DNA from: Mycolicibacterium litorale
Lineage (GTDB): Bacteria > Actinomycetota > Actinomycetes > Mycobacteriales > Mycobacteriaceae
DNA length: 64,000 nucleotides
Direction of reading: 5' to 3'
Assembly (NCBI GenBank): GCA_002007745.1
Contig: CP019882.1
Location: 5,642,001-5,706,000 of the forward strand
Part shown: positions 15,385-23,921 of the stretch, one piece after another
Numbering within the stretch: the first letter of the stretch is position 1
Layout of the letters: the number at the start of each line of letters is the position of its first letter
Notes under the pieces: generated by a model
What the model was told of the DNA's origin: nothing
Database searches by the model: none
The model's input: only the letters and a program-made list of their open reading frames with translations
Position numbers and translations under genes: made by a program

Positions 15385-16581
15385 TCAGCCCAGCGAGGCC
15401 AGGGCGCGGACCAACTGGTCGACCTCGCCCATCGTCGAATAGTGCGCCAACCCGACAGTGACCGCGCCGCCGATGTCGTTGACGCCGATCAGGTCGAGCA
15501 CCCGCGAGTTGGCGTTGCAGACGGCCAGGATCCCGTTGTCCGCCAATCGCTGCACCACCCGCTCGGCGGGCACGCCGTTGACGGCGAAGCTGACCACCGG
15601 GATGTGCACCTCAGGATGGCCGATCACCATCACCAGCGGTAGCGACCGCAACGAGACCATCAGGTAGTCGAACAACCCACTCAGGTAGGACCCTGCGGAT
15701 TGCATTGAGACCGAAAGCCGTTCACGACGGCTGCCACGCGCAGCCTCATCCAGACCGGCCAGGTACTCCACACTGGCCACCACACCGGCGAGCAGTCCGT
15801 ACTGGTGCCCGCCCAGTTCCAGCCTGGCCGGGCCGCTGGCATAGGGGTTCATCGACACCGAGCCGAAGCTGTCGATCAGGGACGGGTTACGGAACACCAG
15901 CGCCCCGATCGGCGGCCCACCCCAGGCCGGTGCGTTGAGCACCACCACGTCGGCGTCGATCTCGTTGATGTCCAGCAGCTGATACGGAGCGGCCGCGGAA
16001 TGGTCGACCACGACCAACCCGCCGACATCGTGCACCAGCTTGGTCACCGCACCCACGTCGGTGATCGTGCCCAACGTCGACGACGCCGACGTCAGCGCCA
16101 CCAACCGGGTCGGCGGCGTGATGAGACTCTCCCACTGCCAGGACGGCAGCTCGCCGGTCTCGATATCGACCTCGGCCCACTTGACCTTGGCGCCGTACCG
16201 GTTGGCGGCTCGCAGCCACGGTGCGATGTTCGCTTCGTCGTCGAGGCGACTGACCACCACCTCGTAGCCGATTCCCGCCCGCGACGAGGAGGCGTCGGCC
16301 AGCGACGTCAACAGGATGGAGCGGTCAGCCCCGAGCACCACCCCACCGGGATCCGCGTTGACCAGATCGGCGACCGCCTGCCGGGCAGCCTCCAGGACCG
16401 CCACGCTCCGGCGGGCCGCCGGGTGGGGGCTGGCGATGTTGGGGACCGAGCCGCGGAACGCTGTGGAGACGGTGGTGGCCACCGACTCGGGGATCAGCAT
16501 CCCGGCCTGGGCATCGAAGCGCATCCACCCGTCGCCCAGCGCTGGGTGCAGACCACGCACCCGGGCAACGTCGTATGCCAT
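15385..16581 (-). CDS. Cysteine-desulfurase-like class V aminotransferase fold protein (Rv3778c-like)
   Basis: This is a 398-residue protein from ATG 16581 with the SufS/CsdA-type fold: SPHPAARRSVAVLEAARQAV, LTSASSTLGTITDVGAVTKLVHD and GGLVVVDHSAAAPYQ (PLP-binding Asp and His). Where the family has the Schiff-base lysine (SxHKxYGP), this protein reads LNAPAWGGPPIG, with no lysine, so the usual chemistry is doubtful. The rest of the fold, including LELGGHQYGLLAGV and VNDIGGAVTVGLAHYST, is intact. It may be a pseudoenzyme, a partner protein or an enzyme with changed chemistry. It is collinear with Rv3778c. Confidence 0.85.
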   Translation of the reverse strand: MAYDVARVRGLHPALGDGWMRFDAQAGMLIPESVATTVSTAFRGSVPNIASPHPAARRSVAVLEAARQAVADLVNADPGGVVLGADRSILLTSLADASSSRAGIGYEVVVSRLDDEANIAPWLRAANRYGAKVKWAEVDIETGELPSWQWESLITPPTRLVALTSASSTLGTITDVGAVTKLVHDVGGLVVVDHSAAAPYQLLDINEIDADVVVLNAPAWGGPPIGALVFRNPSLIDSFGSVSMNPYASGPARLELGGHQYGLLAGVVASVEYLAGLDEAARGSRRERLSVSMQSAGSYLSGLFDYLMVSLRSLPLVMVIGHPEVHIPVVSFAVNGVPAERVVQRLADNGILAVCNANSRVLDLIGVNDIGGAVTVGLAHYSTMGEVDQLVRALASLG

Positions 16582-16690
16582 GCAGCCCACCTTAGAGCGT
16601 CGGTGATTGCGCTATTGAGACAGCGAGGGCGCCTCCGGTCCCAGCCGACGGCTTAAAGGACAGGATCACCTGGCCAGCCATACTAGTCCA

Positions 16691-18667
16691 GTGAGCTTCG
16701 CGTTCGGAGTGCTGATCGCGGTCTTGTTGCTGATCCTGCCGGGCGCGGCGGTGGCGCGGGCCGGTCGGCTGAGCTGGCCCGCCGCGGTCGGCGTCGGTCC
16801 GGTGTTGACCTACGGCGTTGTGGGACTGGCCATCATTCCGTTCGACATGGTCGGTGTGCCGTGGAACACATGGACGGCGCTGTTGTCGTTCGTCGTCGTG
16901 ACCGCAGTGGTGTTCGGTTTGCGGATTCCGCTCGCCCGGGTGCGGGCCGCCCGATCGGCGGCCGAAGCCGTCCGGCTGTGGCCCGCCCTGACGGTGGCCG
17001 CCGGGGTGGTCTTCGGCGCACTGCTCATCGGGCTGGCGGCCTGGCGAGGTATCCCGCACTGGCAGTCGATCCCCAGTACCTGGGACTCGGTCTGGCACGC
17101 CAACACCATCCGCTGGATCCTGGAGACCGGGCAGGCGTCCCCCACTCATATGGGCGAACTACGCAACGTCGAGACCCACGCGCCGCTCTATTACCCTTCG
17201 ACGTTTCATGCCCTGGCCGCGGTGCTGGCCCAACTGACCGGGGCCGCACCCGCCACCGCATACACGCTGAGCGCGCTGGCCGCGGCGGTGTGGTTGTTCC
17301 CGCTCAGCGCGGCGCTCCTGACCTGGCAGCTGCTGGCCGGCCGCGCGTCGCAATGGCGTGCGGCAGGCGCGGCAGCCACCGCGGCGGCCCTGTCGGCGTC
17401 GTTCACATCCGTGCCCTATGTCGAGTTCGACACGGCATCGATGCCCAACATGGCGGCCTACGGCGTCGCGGTCCCGGCGTTCGTGTTGATCACCTCGTCG
17501 CTGCGCAACCGGGACCGCATCCCGCTGGCGACGCTCGCGCTGATCGGGGTGTTCTCGGTGCACATCACCGGCGGCGTGGTGGTCGTCACCTTCGTACTGG
17601 CATGGTGGCTGTTGGATGCCCTGTGGCGCCCGGTGCTGGGCCGGCTGCGCGACTTCGTCACGCTGGCCGTCATCGCGGCGCTCTCCTTGGCCGCGCTACT
17701 GCCGCAGTTCATCGGCGTCCTGCAGCAAGCCGAGGTGATCGAGGGCCACGCCTTCCTCACCCACCAGGGGCGCAAACGCGCCCTGTTCGATGCGATCGTG
17801 CAGCACACCCGGCACCTCAACGACTTCCCGATCCAGAACATCCTCATCGCGCTGGCCGCGGCCGGCTTCGTGCTGCTGCTGATCAAGCGGATCTGGTGGC
17901 CCGCGGCGGTGTGGCTGCTGCTGGTGGCCTCGATCGTGCACTCCTCGGCCCCGTTCGGCACCCCGCTGGGCACCCTGTTGGGCCGGTACAGCGACCTGTT
18001 CTACAGCGATCCGCGCCGGTTGTCCGCGGTGGTGACGATGCTGCTCACCCCGATGGCCGGCATCGCGCTGTATTCCGCGGCCCTGCTGCTGGTGGCCGGG
18101 ACGCGCCGGCTGACGCAACGGTGGACCGGCCGAGACCCCGGCCGCCCGTTCTGGCTCGGTGCCACCACAGCGCTGCTCGTGGTGGTCAGCCTCGGGCTGG
18201 CCTGGCATTACTTCCCCCGCCACCGCCACCTGATGGGCGACAAGTACGACCAGGTGATCATCGACGACAAGGACCTGCAGGCTTTCGCCTACCTGGCCAC
18301 GCTGCCCGGGGCCCGCGACACGCTGATCGGCAACGCCAACGTCGACGGCACGGCGTGGATGTACGCGGTGGCGGGGCTGCATCCGCTGTGGACGCATTAC
18401 GACTATCCCGTGCAGCAGGGCCCGGGCTACCACCGCTTCATCTTCTGGGCCTACGCCGACGACGCCGATCACGACCCGCGGATCGCCGAGGCCGTCAAAG
18501 CACTCAACATCCGCTATGTGTTGACCAGTACACCGGTGGTCCGCGGGTTTGTGATGCCCGACGGTCTAGTGTCACTAGACAAGTCCAAGTCGTGGGCGAA
18601 GATCTACGACAACGGCGAGGACCGCATCTACGAGTGGCGCGGATCTTCACCACCGGACACCCAATAA
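16691..18667 (+). CDS. GT-C membrane glycosyltransferase, Rv3779 type
   Basis: This is a 658-residue polytopic membrane protein, GTG start at 16691, with around a dozen hydrophobic segments and a soluble C-terminal part from about residue 520. An acidic motif in the first large extracytoplasmic loop (PSTWDSVWHANTIRW) fits a GT-C catalytic Asp region. It is collinear with M. tuberculosis Rv3779. That protein has been reported as a polyprenyl-phosphomannose-forming GT-C enzyme and as the transferase for the galactosamine substituent of arabinogalactan. Which of these applies here is uncertain, since the galactosamine substituent is linked mainly to slow growers. It is upstream of bpa and the galactan export genes. 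Confidence 0.8.
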   Translation: MSFAFGVLIAVLLLILPGAAVARAGRLSWPAAVGVGPVLTYGVVGLAIIPFDMVGVPWNTWTALLSFVVVTAVVFGLRIPLARVRAARSAAEAVRLWPALTVAAGVVFGALLIGLAAWRGIPHWQSIPSTWDSVWHANTIRWILETGQASPTHMGELRNVETHAPLYYPSTFHALAAVLAQLTGAAPATAYTLSALAAAVWLFPLSAALLTWQLLAGRASQWRAAGAAATAAALSASFTSVPYVEFDTASMPNMAAYGVAVPAFVLITSSLRNRDRIPLATLALIGVFSVHITGGVVVVTFVLAWWLLDALWRPVLGRLRDFVTLAVIAALSLAALLPQFIGVLQQAEVIEGHAFLTHQGRKRALFDAIVQHTRHLNDFPIQNILIALAAAGFVLLLIKRIWWPAAVWLLLVASIVHSSAPFGTPLGTLLGRYSDLFYSDPRRLSAVVTMLLTPMAGIALYSAALLLVAGTRRLTQRWTGRDPGRPFWLGATTALLVVVSLGLAWHYFPRHRHLMGDKYDQVIIDDKDLQAFAYLATLPGARDTLIGNANVDGTAWMYAVAGLHPLWTHYDYPVQQGPGYHRFIFWAYADDADHDPRIAEAVKALNIRYVLTSTPVVRGFVMPDGLVSLDKSKSWAKIYDNGEDRIYEWRGSSPPDTQ

Positions 18668-18695
18668 CCGTGGGACACGAGGGAATGCTCAGCGC

Positions 18696-19235
18696 ATGAC
18701 GACGAACACAGACGACGACAACATCGAGATCATCACCGGGCCCGACATCACCCCGGAGCAGGACGGCGACGACCAACGCTCGGTGACCGACCTGGTCGAA
18801 CAGCCCGCCAAGGTGATGCGGATCGGCACCATGATCAAGCAGCTGCTCGAGGAGGTCCGGGCCGCTCCGCTCGACGACGCCAGCCGCGCCCGGCTCCGCG
18901 AGATCCATGCCACCTCCGTGCGCGAACTCGAGGACGGTCTGGCCCCCGAGCTCCGCGAGGAACTGGAGCGGCTGGCGCTGCCCTTCACCGAGGACACCGT
19001 TCCCTCCGACGCCGAACTCCGCATCGCCCAGGCGCAGCTCGTCGGCTGGCTCGAAGGCCTGTTCCACGGCATCCAGACCGCCCTGTTCGCCCAGCAGATG
19101 GCGGCGCGGGCCCAGCTGGAGCACATGCGCCAGGGCGCTCTTCCCCCGGCATCGCGCAGCCGGGAACCCCCGGCGGACCCGGTCACGGCACCGGGCAGTA
19201 CCTCTGAGCCCGAGCCAGCCGGTGTCCGCCGCTGA
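18696..19235 (+). CDS. bpa: Bacterial proteasome activator Bpa/PafE, C-terminus frameshifted
   Basis: Bpa is an ATP-independent ring activator of the 20S proteasome (Rv3780). The core is fully recognisable: SVTDLVEQPAKVMRIGTMIK, ATSVRELEDGLAPELREEL and QLVGWLEGLFHGIQTALFAQ, a helical bundle that forms the dodecameric ring. The essential C-terminal GQYL motif is missing from this frame but is encoded in the next frame as GTGQYL-stop at 19187-19207. A six-C run read as five at 19143-19147 would explain it. As written, the protein ends in a foreign tail and overlaps the next gene by 14 bases; the restored gene would end at 19207. It is either a homopolymer error or a loss of proteasome docking. 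Confidence 0.9.
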   Translation: MTTNTDDDNIEIITGPDITPEQDGDDQRSVTDLVEQPAKVMRIGTMIKQLLEEVRAAPLDDASRARLREIHATSVRELEDGLAPELREELERLALPFTEDTVPSDAELRIAQAQLVGWLEGLFHGIQTALFAQQMAARAQLEHMRQGALPPASRSREPPADPVTAPGSTSEPEPAGVRR

Positions 19236-20046
19236 TCCCAGCATCGAAACCCAGGACGCCTGGGTCGAGTTCCCGATCTTCGACGCCAAGACGCGCTCGC
19301 TGAAGAAGACCTTCCTGGGGGCTGCCGGCGGAGCCATCGGCCGCAACACCGAGAACGTCGTCGTCATCGAGGCGCTTCGGGACATCACGTTGTCGCTGAA
19401 GATGGGCGATCGCGTCGGGCTGGTCGGCCACAACGGCGCGGGTAAGTCCACACTGCTGCGGCTGCTGTCGGGAATCTACGAGCCGACTCGGGGATCGGCC
19501 ACCGTGCGTGGCCGCGTCGCGCCGGTGTTCGATCTCGGCGTCGGGATGGATCCGGAGATCTCCGGCTTCGAGAACATCATCATCCGCGGCCTCTTCCTGG
19601 GGCAGACCCGCAAGCAGATGATGGCCAAGGTCGACGAGATCGCCGACTTCACCGAGCTCGGCGAGTATCTGTCGATGCCGTTGCGGACCTACTCCACCGG
19701 CATGCGGGTGCGGCTGGCCATGGGGGTGGTCACCAGCATCGACCCCGAGATCCTGCTGCTCGACGAGGGCATCGGCGCGGTGGATGCCGAGTTCCTGAAG
19801 AAGGCGCAGTCGCGTCTGCAGCGTTTGGTGGAGCGGTCGGGAATCCTGGTGTTCGCCAGTCACTCCAACGAGTTCCTGGCGCGGCTGTGCAAGACCGCGA
19901 TGTGGATCGACCACGGCACCGTCCGGATGTCCGGTGGCATCGAGGAAGTGGTCCGCGCCTACGAAGGGGAAGACGCCGCACGGCATGTGCGCGAGGTGCT
20001 CGACGAGCACAAGACCGACTGGACCGACGGGGCCGTCACCCCGTGA
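19222..20046 (+). CDS. wzt: ABC transporter ATP-binding protein Wzt, galactan export
   Basis: This is the ATPase of the O-antigen-type exporter (Rv3781). In mycobacteria the Wzm-Wzt pair has been shown to move lipid-linked galactan across the plasma membrane. I take GTG 19222 as the start (VSAADPSIETQ), giving 274 residues. Walker A is GHNGAGKST, the signature is TYSTGMRVRLAMG and Walker B is EILLLDEG, with the H-loop in FASHSNEF. It lacks the long C-terminal carbohydrate-binding domain of some Wzt proteins. The stop overlaps the glfT1 GTG as GTGA. Confidence 0.92.
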   Translation: MSAADPSIETQDAWVEFPIFDAKTRSLKKTFLGAAGGAIGRNTENVVVIEALRDITLSLKMGDRVGLVGHNGAGKSTLLRLLSGIYEPTRGSATVRGRVAPVFDLGVGMDPEISGFENIIIRGLFLGQTRKQMMAKVDEIADFTELGEYLSMPLRTYSTGMRVRLAMGVVTSIDPEILLLDEGIGAVDAEFLKKAQSRLQRLVERSGILVFASHSNEFLARLCKTAMWIDHGTVRMSGGIEEVVRAYEGEDAARHVREVLDEHKTDWTDGAVTP

Positions 20047-20936
20047 CCGACACGGTGTGCGCCGTCGTCGTCACCCATCGCCGTCCCGACGAACTGGCCA
20101 AGTCCCTGGACGTGCTGACCACGCAATCCCGGATGGTCGACCATCTGATCGTGGTGGACAACGACTCCGATCCGAGGGTCCGGGACCTGGTTGCCGGACA
20201 GCCGGTTGCGACCACCTACCTCGGCTCGCACCGAAACCTCGGCGGGGCAGGCGGTTTCGCATTGGGCATGCTTCACGCGCTGACGCTCGGGGCGGATTGG
20301 GTGTGGCTGGCCGACGACGACGGCCGCCCGAAGGACACCGAGGTGTTGGCCACCCTGCTGGCGTGTGCCTCGAGGCATCAGCTGGCCGAGGTGTCGCCGA
20401 TGGTGTGCGATATCGACGAACCCGACCGGCTGGCCTTCCCGTTGCGCCGTGGCCTGGTGTGGCGGCGGCGCGTCTCCGAACTGCGCGCCGACGGCTCCGC
20501 AGACCTGCTGCCCGGGATCGCATCGCTGTTCAACGGAGCCCTGTTTCGGGCGGATGCCATTGCCGCGGTGGGTGTTCCGGACATCAGACTCTTCATCCGC
20601 GGTGACGAAGTGGACATGCACCGGCGCTTGGTCTTGTCGGGCCTGTCATTCGGGACGTGCCTGGACGCTACCTATCTGCACCCGCAGGGCAGCGACGAGT
20701 TCAAGCCGATCCTCGGCGGGAAGATGCACACCCAGTATCCGGACGATCCGACCAAGCGATTCTTCACCTATCGCAACCGTGGTTACCTGCAGGCGCAGCG
20801 CGGTATGCGCAAGTTGGTGCCGCAGGAATGGTTGCGCTTCGGCTGGTTCTTCCTGGTACAGCGTCGCGACATCGCCGGCTTCGCCGAATGGATTCGACTA
20901 CGGCGCTTGGGTAGGCGGGAAAGGTTCAACCGATGA
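20043..20936 (+). CDS. glfT1: Galactofuranosyltransferase GlfT1
   Basis: This GT2 enzyme (Rv3782) adds the first galactofuranose residues from UDP-Galf to the rhamnosyl-GlcNAc linker on decaprenyl diphosphate. It has 297 residues from GTG 20043. Visible motifs are the nucleotide-binding start VCAVVVTHRRPDELAKSL, VVDNDSDP, the metal-binding DDD in WLADDDGRPKD, and the acceptor-side IRGDEVDMHRRL. It is predicted to be a cytoplasmic, membrane-associated protein. It is translationally coupled on both sides, between the ABC ATPase and permease genes (4-base overlaps), so polymer start and export are made together. Confidence 0.93.
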   Translation: MTDTVCAVVVTHRRPDELAKSLDVLTTQSRMVDHLIVVDNDSDPRVRDLVAGQPVATTYLGSHRNLGGAGGFALGMLHALTLGADWVWLADDDGRPKDTEVLATLLACASRHQLAEVSPMVCDIDEPDRLAFPLRRGLVWRRRVSELRADGSADLLPGIASLFNGALFRADAIAAVGVPDIRLFIRGDEVDMHRRLVLSGLSFGTCLDATYLHPQGSDEFKPILGGKMHTQYPDDPTKRFFTYRNRGYLQAQRGMRKLVPQEWLRFGWFFLVQRRDIAGFAEWIRLRRLGRRERFNR

Positions 20937-21763
20937 CATTTGTGGACGCCGCCGCACAGTCGAAGACCTTCACCAGGGCCTGGGGAGATCTGCTCGACGG
21001 CTACCGCAAGCGGGAACTGTGGCTGCACCTCGGTTGGCAGGACATCAAACAGAAGTACCGCCGGTCGGTGCTGGGCCCGTTCTGGATCACCATCGCCACC
21101 GGCACCACCGCGGTGGCGATGGGCGGGCTGTATTCACAGCTGTTCCATCTGGAGCTGTCCGAGCATCTGCCCTATGTGACTCTGGGCCTGATCATCTGGA
21201 ACATGATCAACGCCTCGATCATCGAGGGCGCCGACGTGTTCATCGCCAACGAGGGGCTGATCAAACAGTTGCCCACACCGCTGAGCGTGCACGTCTACCG
21301 GCTGGTGTGGCGGCAGATGATCCTGTTCGCGCACAACATCGTGATCTATGTGGTGATCGCGATCATCTTCCCCAAACCCTGGTCCTGGGCTGACCTCTCG
21401 GCCATTCCGGCGCTGCTGCTGATCATGCTCAACTGCGTGTGGGTGTCGTTCTGCTTCGGCATCCTGGCCACCCGCTACCGCGACATCGGCCCGCTGCTGT
21501 TCTCGATCGTCCAGCTGCTGTTCTTCATGACGCCGATCATCTGGAACGACGAGACCTTGCGTCAGCAGGGGGCGGGCAAGTGGGCCAAGATCATCGAGCT
21601 CAACCCGCTGCTGCACTACCTCGATATCCTGCGCGCCCCGCTGCTGGGAGCGCACCAGGAGTTGCGGCACTGGGTGGTCGTGGTGGTGCTGACACTGCTC
21701 GGCTGGCTGGTCGCTGCGCTGGCGCTGCGGCAGTACCGCGCGCGAGTGCCGTACTGGGTGTAG
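20933..21763 (+). CDS. wzm: ABC transporter permease Wzm, galactan export
   Basis: This is a 276-residue ABC-2 type membrane protein (Rv3783). An amphipathic N-terminus (RELWLHLGWQDIKQKYRRSVLGPFW, the ABC-2 signature region) is followed by six hydrophobic segments. With Wzt it forms the channel that exports lipid-linked galactan. The ATG at 20933 overlaps the glfT1 stop. The C-terminus ends RARVPYWV, conserved in this group. Confidence 0.92.
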   Translation: MTFVDAAAQSKTFTRAWGDLLDGYRKRELWLHLGWQDIKQKYRRSVLGPFWITIATGTTAVAMGGLYSQLFHLELSEHLPYVTLGLIIWNMINASIIEGADVFIANEGLIKQLPTPLSVHVYRLVWRQMILFAHNIVIYVVIAIIFPKPWSWADLSAIPALLLIMLNCVWVSFCFGILATRYRDIGPLLFSIVQLLFFMTPIIWNDETLRQQGAGKWAKIIELNPLLHYLDILRAPLLGAHQELRHWVVVVVLTLLGWLVAALALRQYRARVPYWV

Positions 21764-21820
21764 TCAGGTCGCGAGTCCTCGGCCCGACTCTTGTCACCCG
21801 CGAGTGGCATACTCGCACAC

Positions 21821-23326
21821 ATGTTCGATATTGATCTCGTTTCCGCTGATGACGGCGCCGTGGTCAACGCCATCGAGGAGTGGGCAGCCAGTGAGGCGAA
21901 GGCCGCCGCCCGCCGGATCGCGGCGATCGGCGAGCTGGTGCGGCGGCGTTGCTCCGATGACGAACGGGCGCACTGGGCATGTGATTCGTGGGATGCCGCA
22001 GCCGCGGAGGTCTCGGCGGCGTTGGGCATACCGCACGGTCGGGCGTCCGGGGAGATGCATCTGAGCCAAGCCATGCGCCACCGCCTCCCTCAAGTGGGTT
22101 CCCTGTTCCTGGCGGGCCGGCTGAGTTACCAGGTGTGCCGCGCGATCTCCTGGCGCACCATGTTCGTCGAGGACGCGGAGGCCTTGCGGCTCATCGACAC
22201 CGCACTCGCCCAGGCGGCGGTGATCTGGGGCCCGATGTCGGACTACAAGCTGGGGCAAGCGATCGACGTCTGGATCGACCGATACGACCCGGGAGCGCTG
22301 CGCCGCACCCGCGCATCAGCGCGTAGCCGCGACGTGAAGCTCGGATCCCGCGACGAGGAGGCGGGCACCACCGCACTCACCGGCCGGCTTTATTCGACCG
22401 ACGCCACCCTGCTTGATCGCAGACTGACCCAGCTGGCCCATGGTGTCTGCGAGGACGATCCGCGCAGCATCGCCCAGCGGCGGGCGGATGCGCTCGGAGC
22501 ACTGGCGGCCGGGGCTGACCGGCTGGCCTGTGCGTGCGGGTCGCCGGAATGCGGCTCAGCCGATGACGACGGTCGTGCATCGAGTGTCGTCATTCACGTA
22601 CTGGCAGAGGCGGAGTCACTCGAAGCCATCCCGGACCCGGCCATGTCCGGTGACGTCGAATCGCCGCGTGTCACCCGGGACACCCCGTTGGTCGAGGCCT
22701 TGGCGCCCAGCCCACGGCCCGCGCCGACCGCCAGCCCGTCGACATCGATCATCGCGGGGCGCGGCGGCATCGTGCCGCCCGCGCTGCTCGCGCAGTTGAT
22801 TCGTTCCGGCGCGAAAGTACGCCACGTGCGCCGCCCCGGTGACGAACCCGAGCCGGGGTACCGCCCCTCGGCCGGCTTGGACGAGTTCGTCCGCCTCCGC
22901 GATTTGACCTGCCGATTCCCGAATTGCGATGTGCCAGCCGAATTTTGCGACGTCGACCATACGGTGCCGTGGCCCTGGGGCCCGACACACGCCTCGAACC
23001 TGTCCTGCAAGTGCCGAAAACATCATCTACTCAAGACATTCTGGGAGGGATGGTCAGACCGGCAATTGCCGGACGGCACGCTGATTTGGACATCACCGGC
23101 CGGAATGCGATATGTGACGCATCCCGGCAGCCGACTGCTCATCCCGCAGTGGGATACCGCCACGATCGAACTACCGAAACCGATGTCGGACCCGCCACGT
23201 GCGGCAGGGTTGATGATGCCGACCCGCCGACGAACCAGGGCCGCCCAGCGTGCCCTGACCGTCAGGCGCGAGCGCGCACTGAACGACTCCTACGTCGCCC
23301 ACCGCAACGCACCTGCGCCGTTCTAG
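21821..23326 (+). CDS. 13E12-repeat family protein (DUF222 and HNH endonuclease domain)
   Basis: This 501-residue member of the mycobacterial REP13E12 family starts at ATG 21821. The N-terminal two thirds is the helical DUF222 domain (AARRIAAIGELVRRRC, RLSYQVCRAISWRTM). A Pro/Ser-rich linker around 280-310 leads to a C-terminal HNH domain with LRDLTCRFPNCDVPAEFCDVDH, then THASNLSCKCRKHH. The H-N-H residues and two CxxC-type cysteine pairs for structural zinc are all there. The family is multicopy and sometimes linked to phage or element integration sites. Its biological role is unknown. Nuclease activity is predicted, not shown. Its stop shares the bases CTAG with the stop of the converging next gene. 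Confidence 0.9.
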   Translation: MFDIDLVSADDGAVVNAIEEWAASEAKAAARRIAAIGELVRRRCSDDERAHWACDSWDAAAAEVSAALGIPHGRASGEMHLSQAMRHRLPQVGSLFLAGRLSYQVCRAISWRTMFVEDAEALRLIDTALAQAAVIWGPMSDYKLGQAIDVWIDRYDPGALRRTRASARSRDVKLGSRDEEAGTTALTGRLYSTDATLLDRRLTQLAHGVCEDDPRSIAQRRADALGALAAGADRLACACGSPECGSADDDGRASSVVIHVLAEAESLEAIPDPAMSGDVESPRVTRDTPLVEALAPSPRPAPTASPSTSIIAGRGGIVPPALLAQLIRSGAKVRHVRRPGDEPEPGYRPSAGLDEFVRLRDLTCRFPNCDVPAEFCDVDHTVPWPWGPTHASNLSCKCRKHHLLKTFWEGWSDRQLPDGTLIWTSPAGMRYVTHPGSRLLIPQWDTATIELPKPMSDPPRAAGLMMPTRRRTRAAQRALTVRRERALNDSYVAHRNAPAPF

Positions 23327-23757
23327 CCGGGGTACGAACCGTGCTCGGGTTCCGGTCCGAACTGAAATCGCCTGCCGGACACCTCGCTCGGCGTGATCCG
23401 TACAAAGCGCAGCTTCTCAGTCGGAACCCAGGGCAACAGCTGCGCACGCTCAGCATCATGAATGTCGTCGGATGCGGTCAGCACGCGAGCGGTACCGCGG
23501 ATGATGACGCTCCACCCCTCGGCGACCGTGTGGTCGTCGACCTCGAAGAGCACGTTCTCGTTCATCGCTGTGCTGAAGAGCTTAGTGCCCTCCGCAGTCC
23601 GGAACAGGATGGTGCGGTTCTGGGTGACGAAGTTGACCGGAAAGATCTCCAGCTGCTCACCGATATGGGTGACCAGCCGTCCCAGCGCGACGCTGTTCAG
23701 CAGATCCCAGCTCTCCACGTCGCTGAGTACCGTGATCGGGCCCTGTTCGACTGTCAT
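23323..23757 (-). CDS. Pyridoxamine 5'-phosphate oxidase-like flavin/F420 split-barrel protein
   Basis: This is a 144-residue protein of the PNPOx-like split-barrel family. Typical segments are the opening LSDVESWDLLNSVALGRLVTHIGEQLEIFPVNFV, the cofactor-binding strand TILFRTAEGTKL and the final RFVRITPSEVSGRRF. Such proteins bind FMN, F420 or haem, and mycobacteria have many with unknown substrates. I prefer ATG 23757 to the upstream ATG at 23778 because the domain starts soon after it. It is convergent with the HNH gene, sharing a CTAG at the stops. Confidence 0.85.
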   Translation of the reverse strand: MTVEQGPITVLSDVESWDLLNSVALGRLVTHIGEQLEIFPVNFVTQNRTILFRTAEGTKLFSTAMNENVLFEVDDHTVAEGWSVIIRGTARVLTASDDIHDAERAQLLPWVPTEKLRFVRITPSEVSGRRFQFGPEPEHGSYPG

Positions 23758-23921
23758 GGACAGATCTTGCCGTGGCAAGCGAAGAGGCCAATAGGGCCGA
23801 ACGGCCCTTCACCGAAGTACGCACGGCGTCAGAGGGTCTCGGCACTCGCCAACCCAGCCGTCCACACGAATCTCCATCGACCGGCACGCTTCACCGCTGA
23901 ATCCGGGGGTATCTGAGCCGG

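Noticed and set aside
21821..23326. HNH gene as an intron or phage endonuclease
   Set aside because: The DUF222-HNH arrangement is the common mycobacterial 13E12 family; no phage genes or intron structure surround it.
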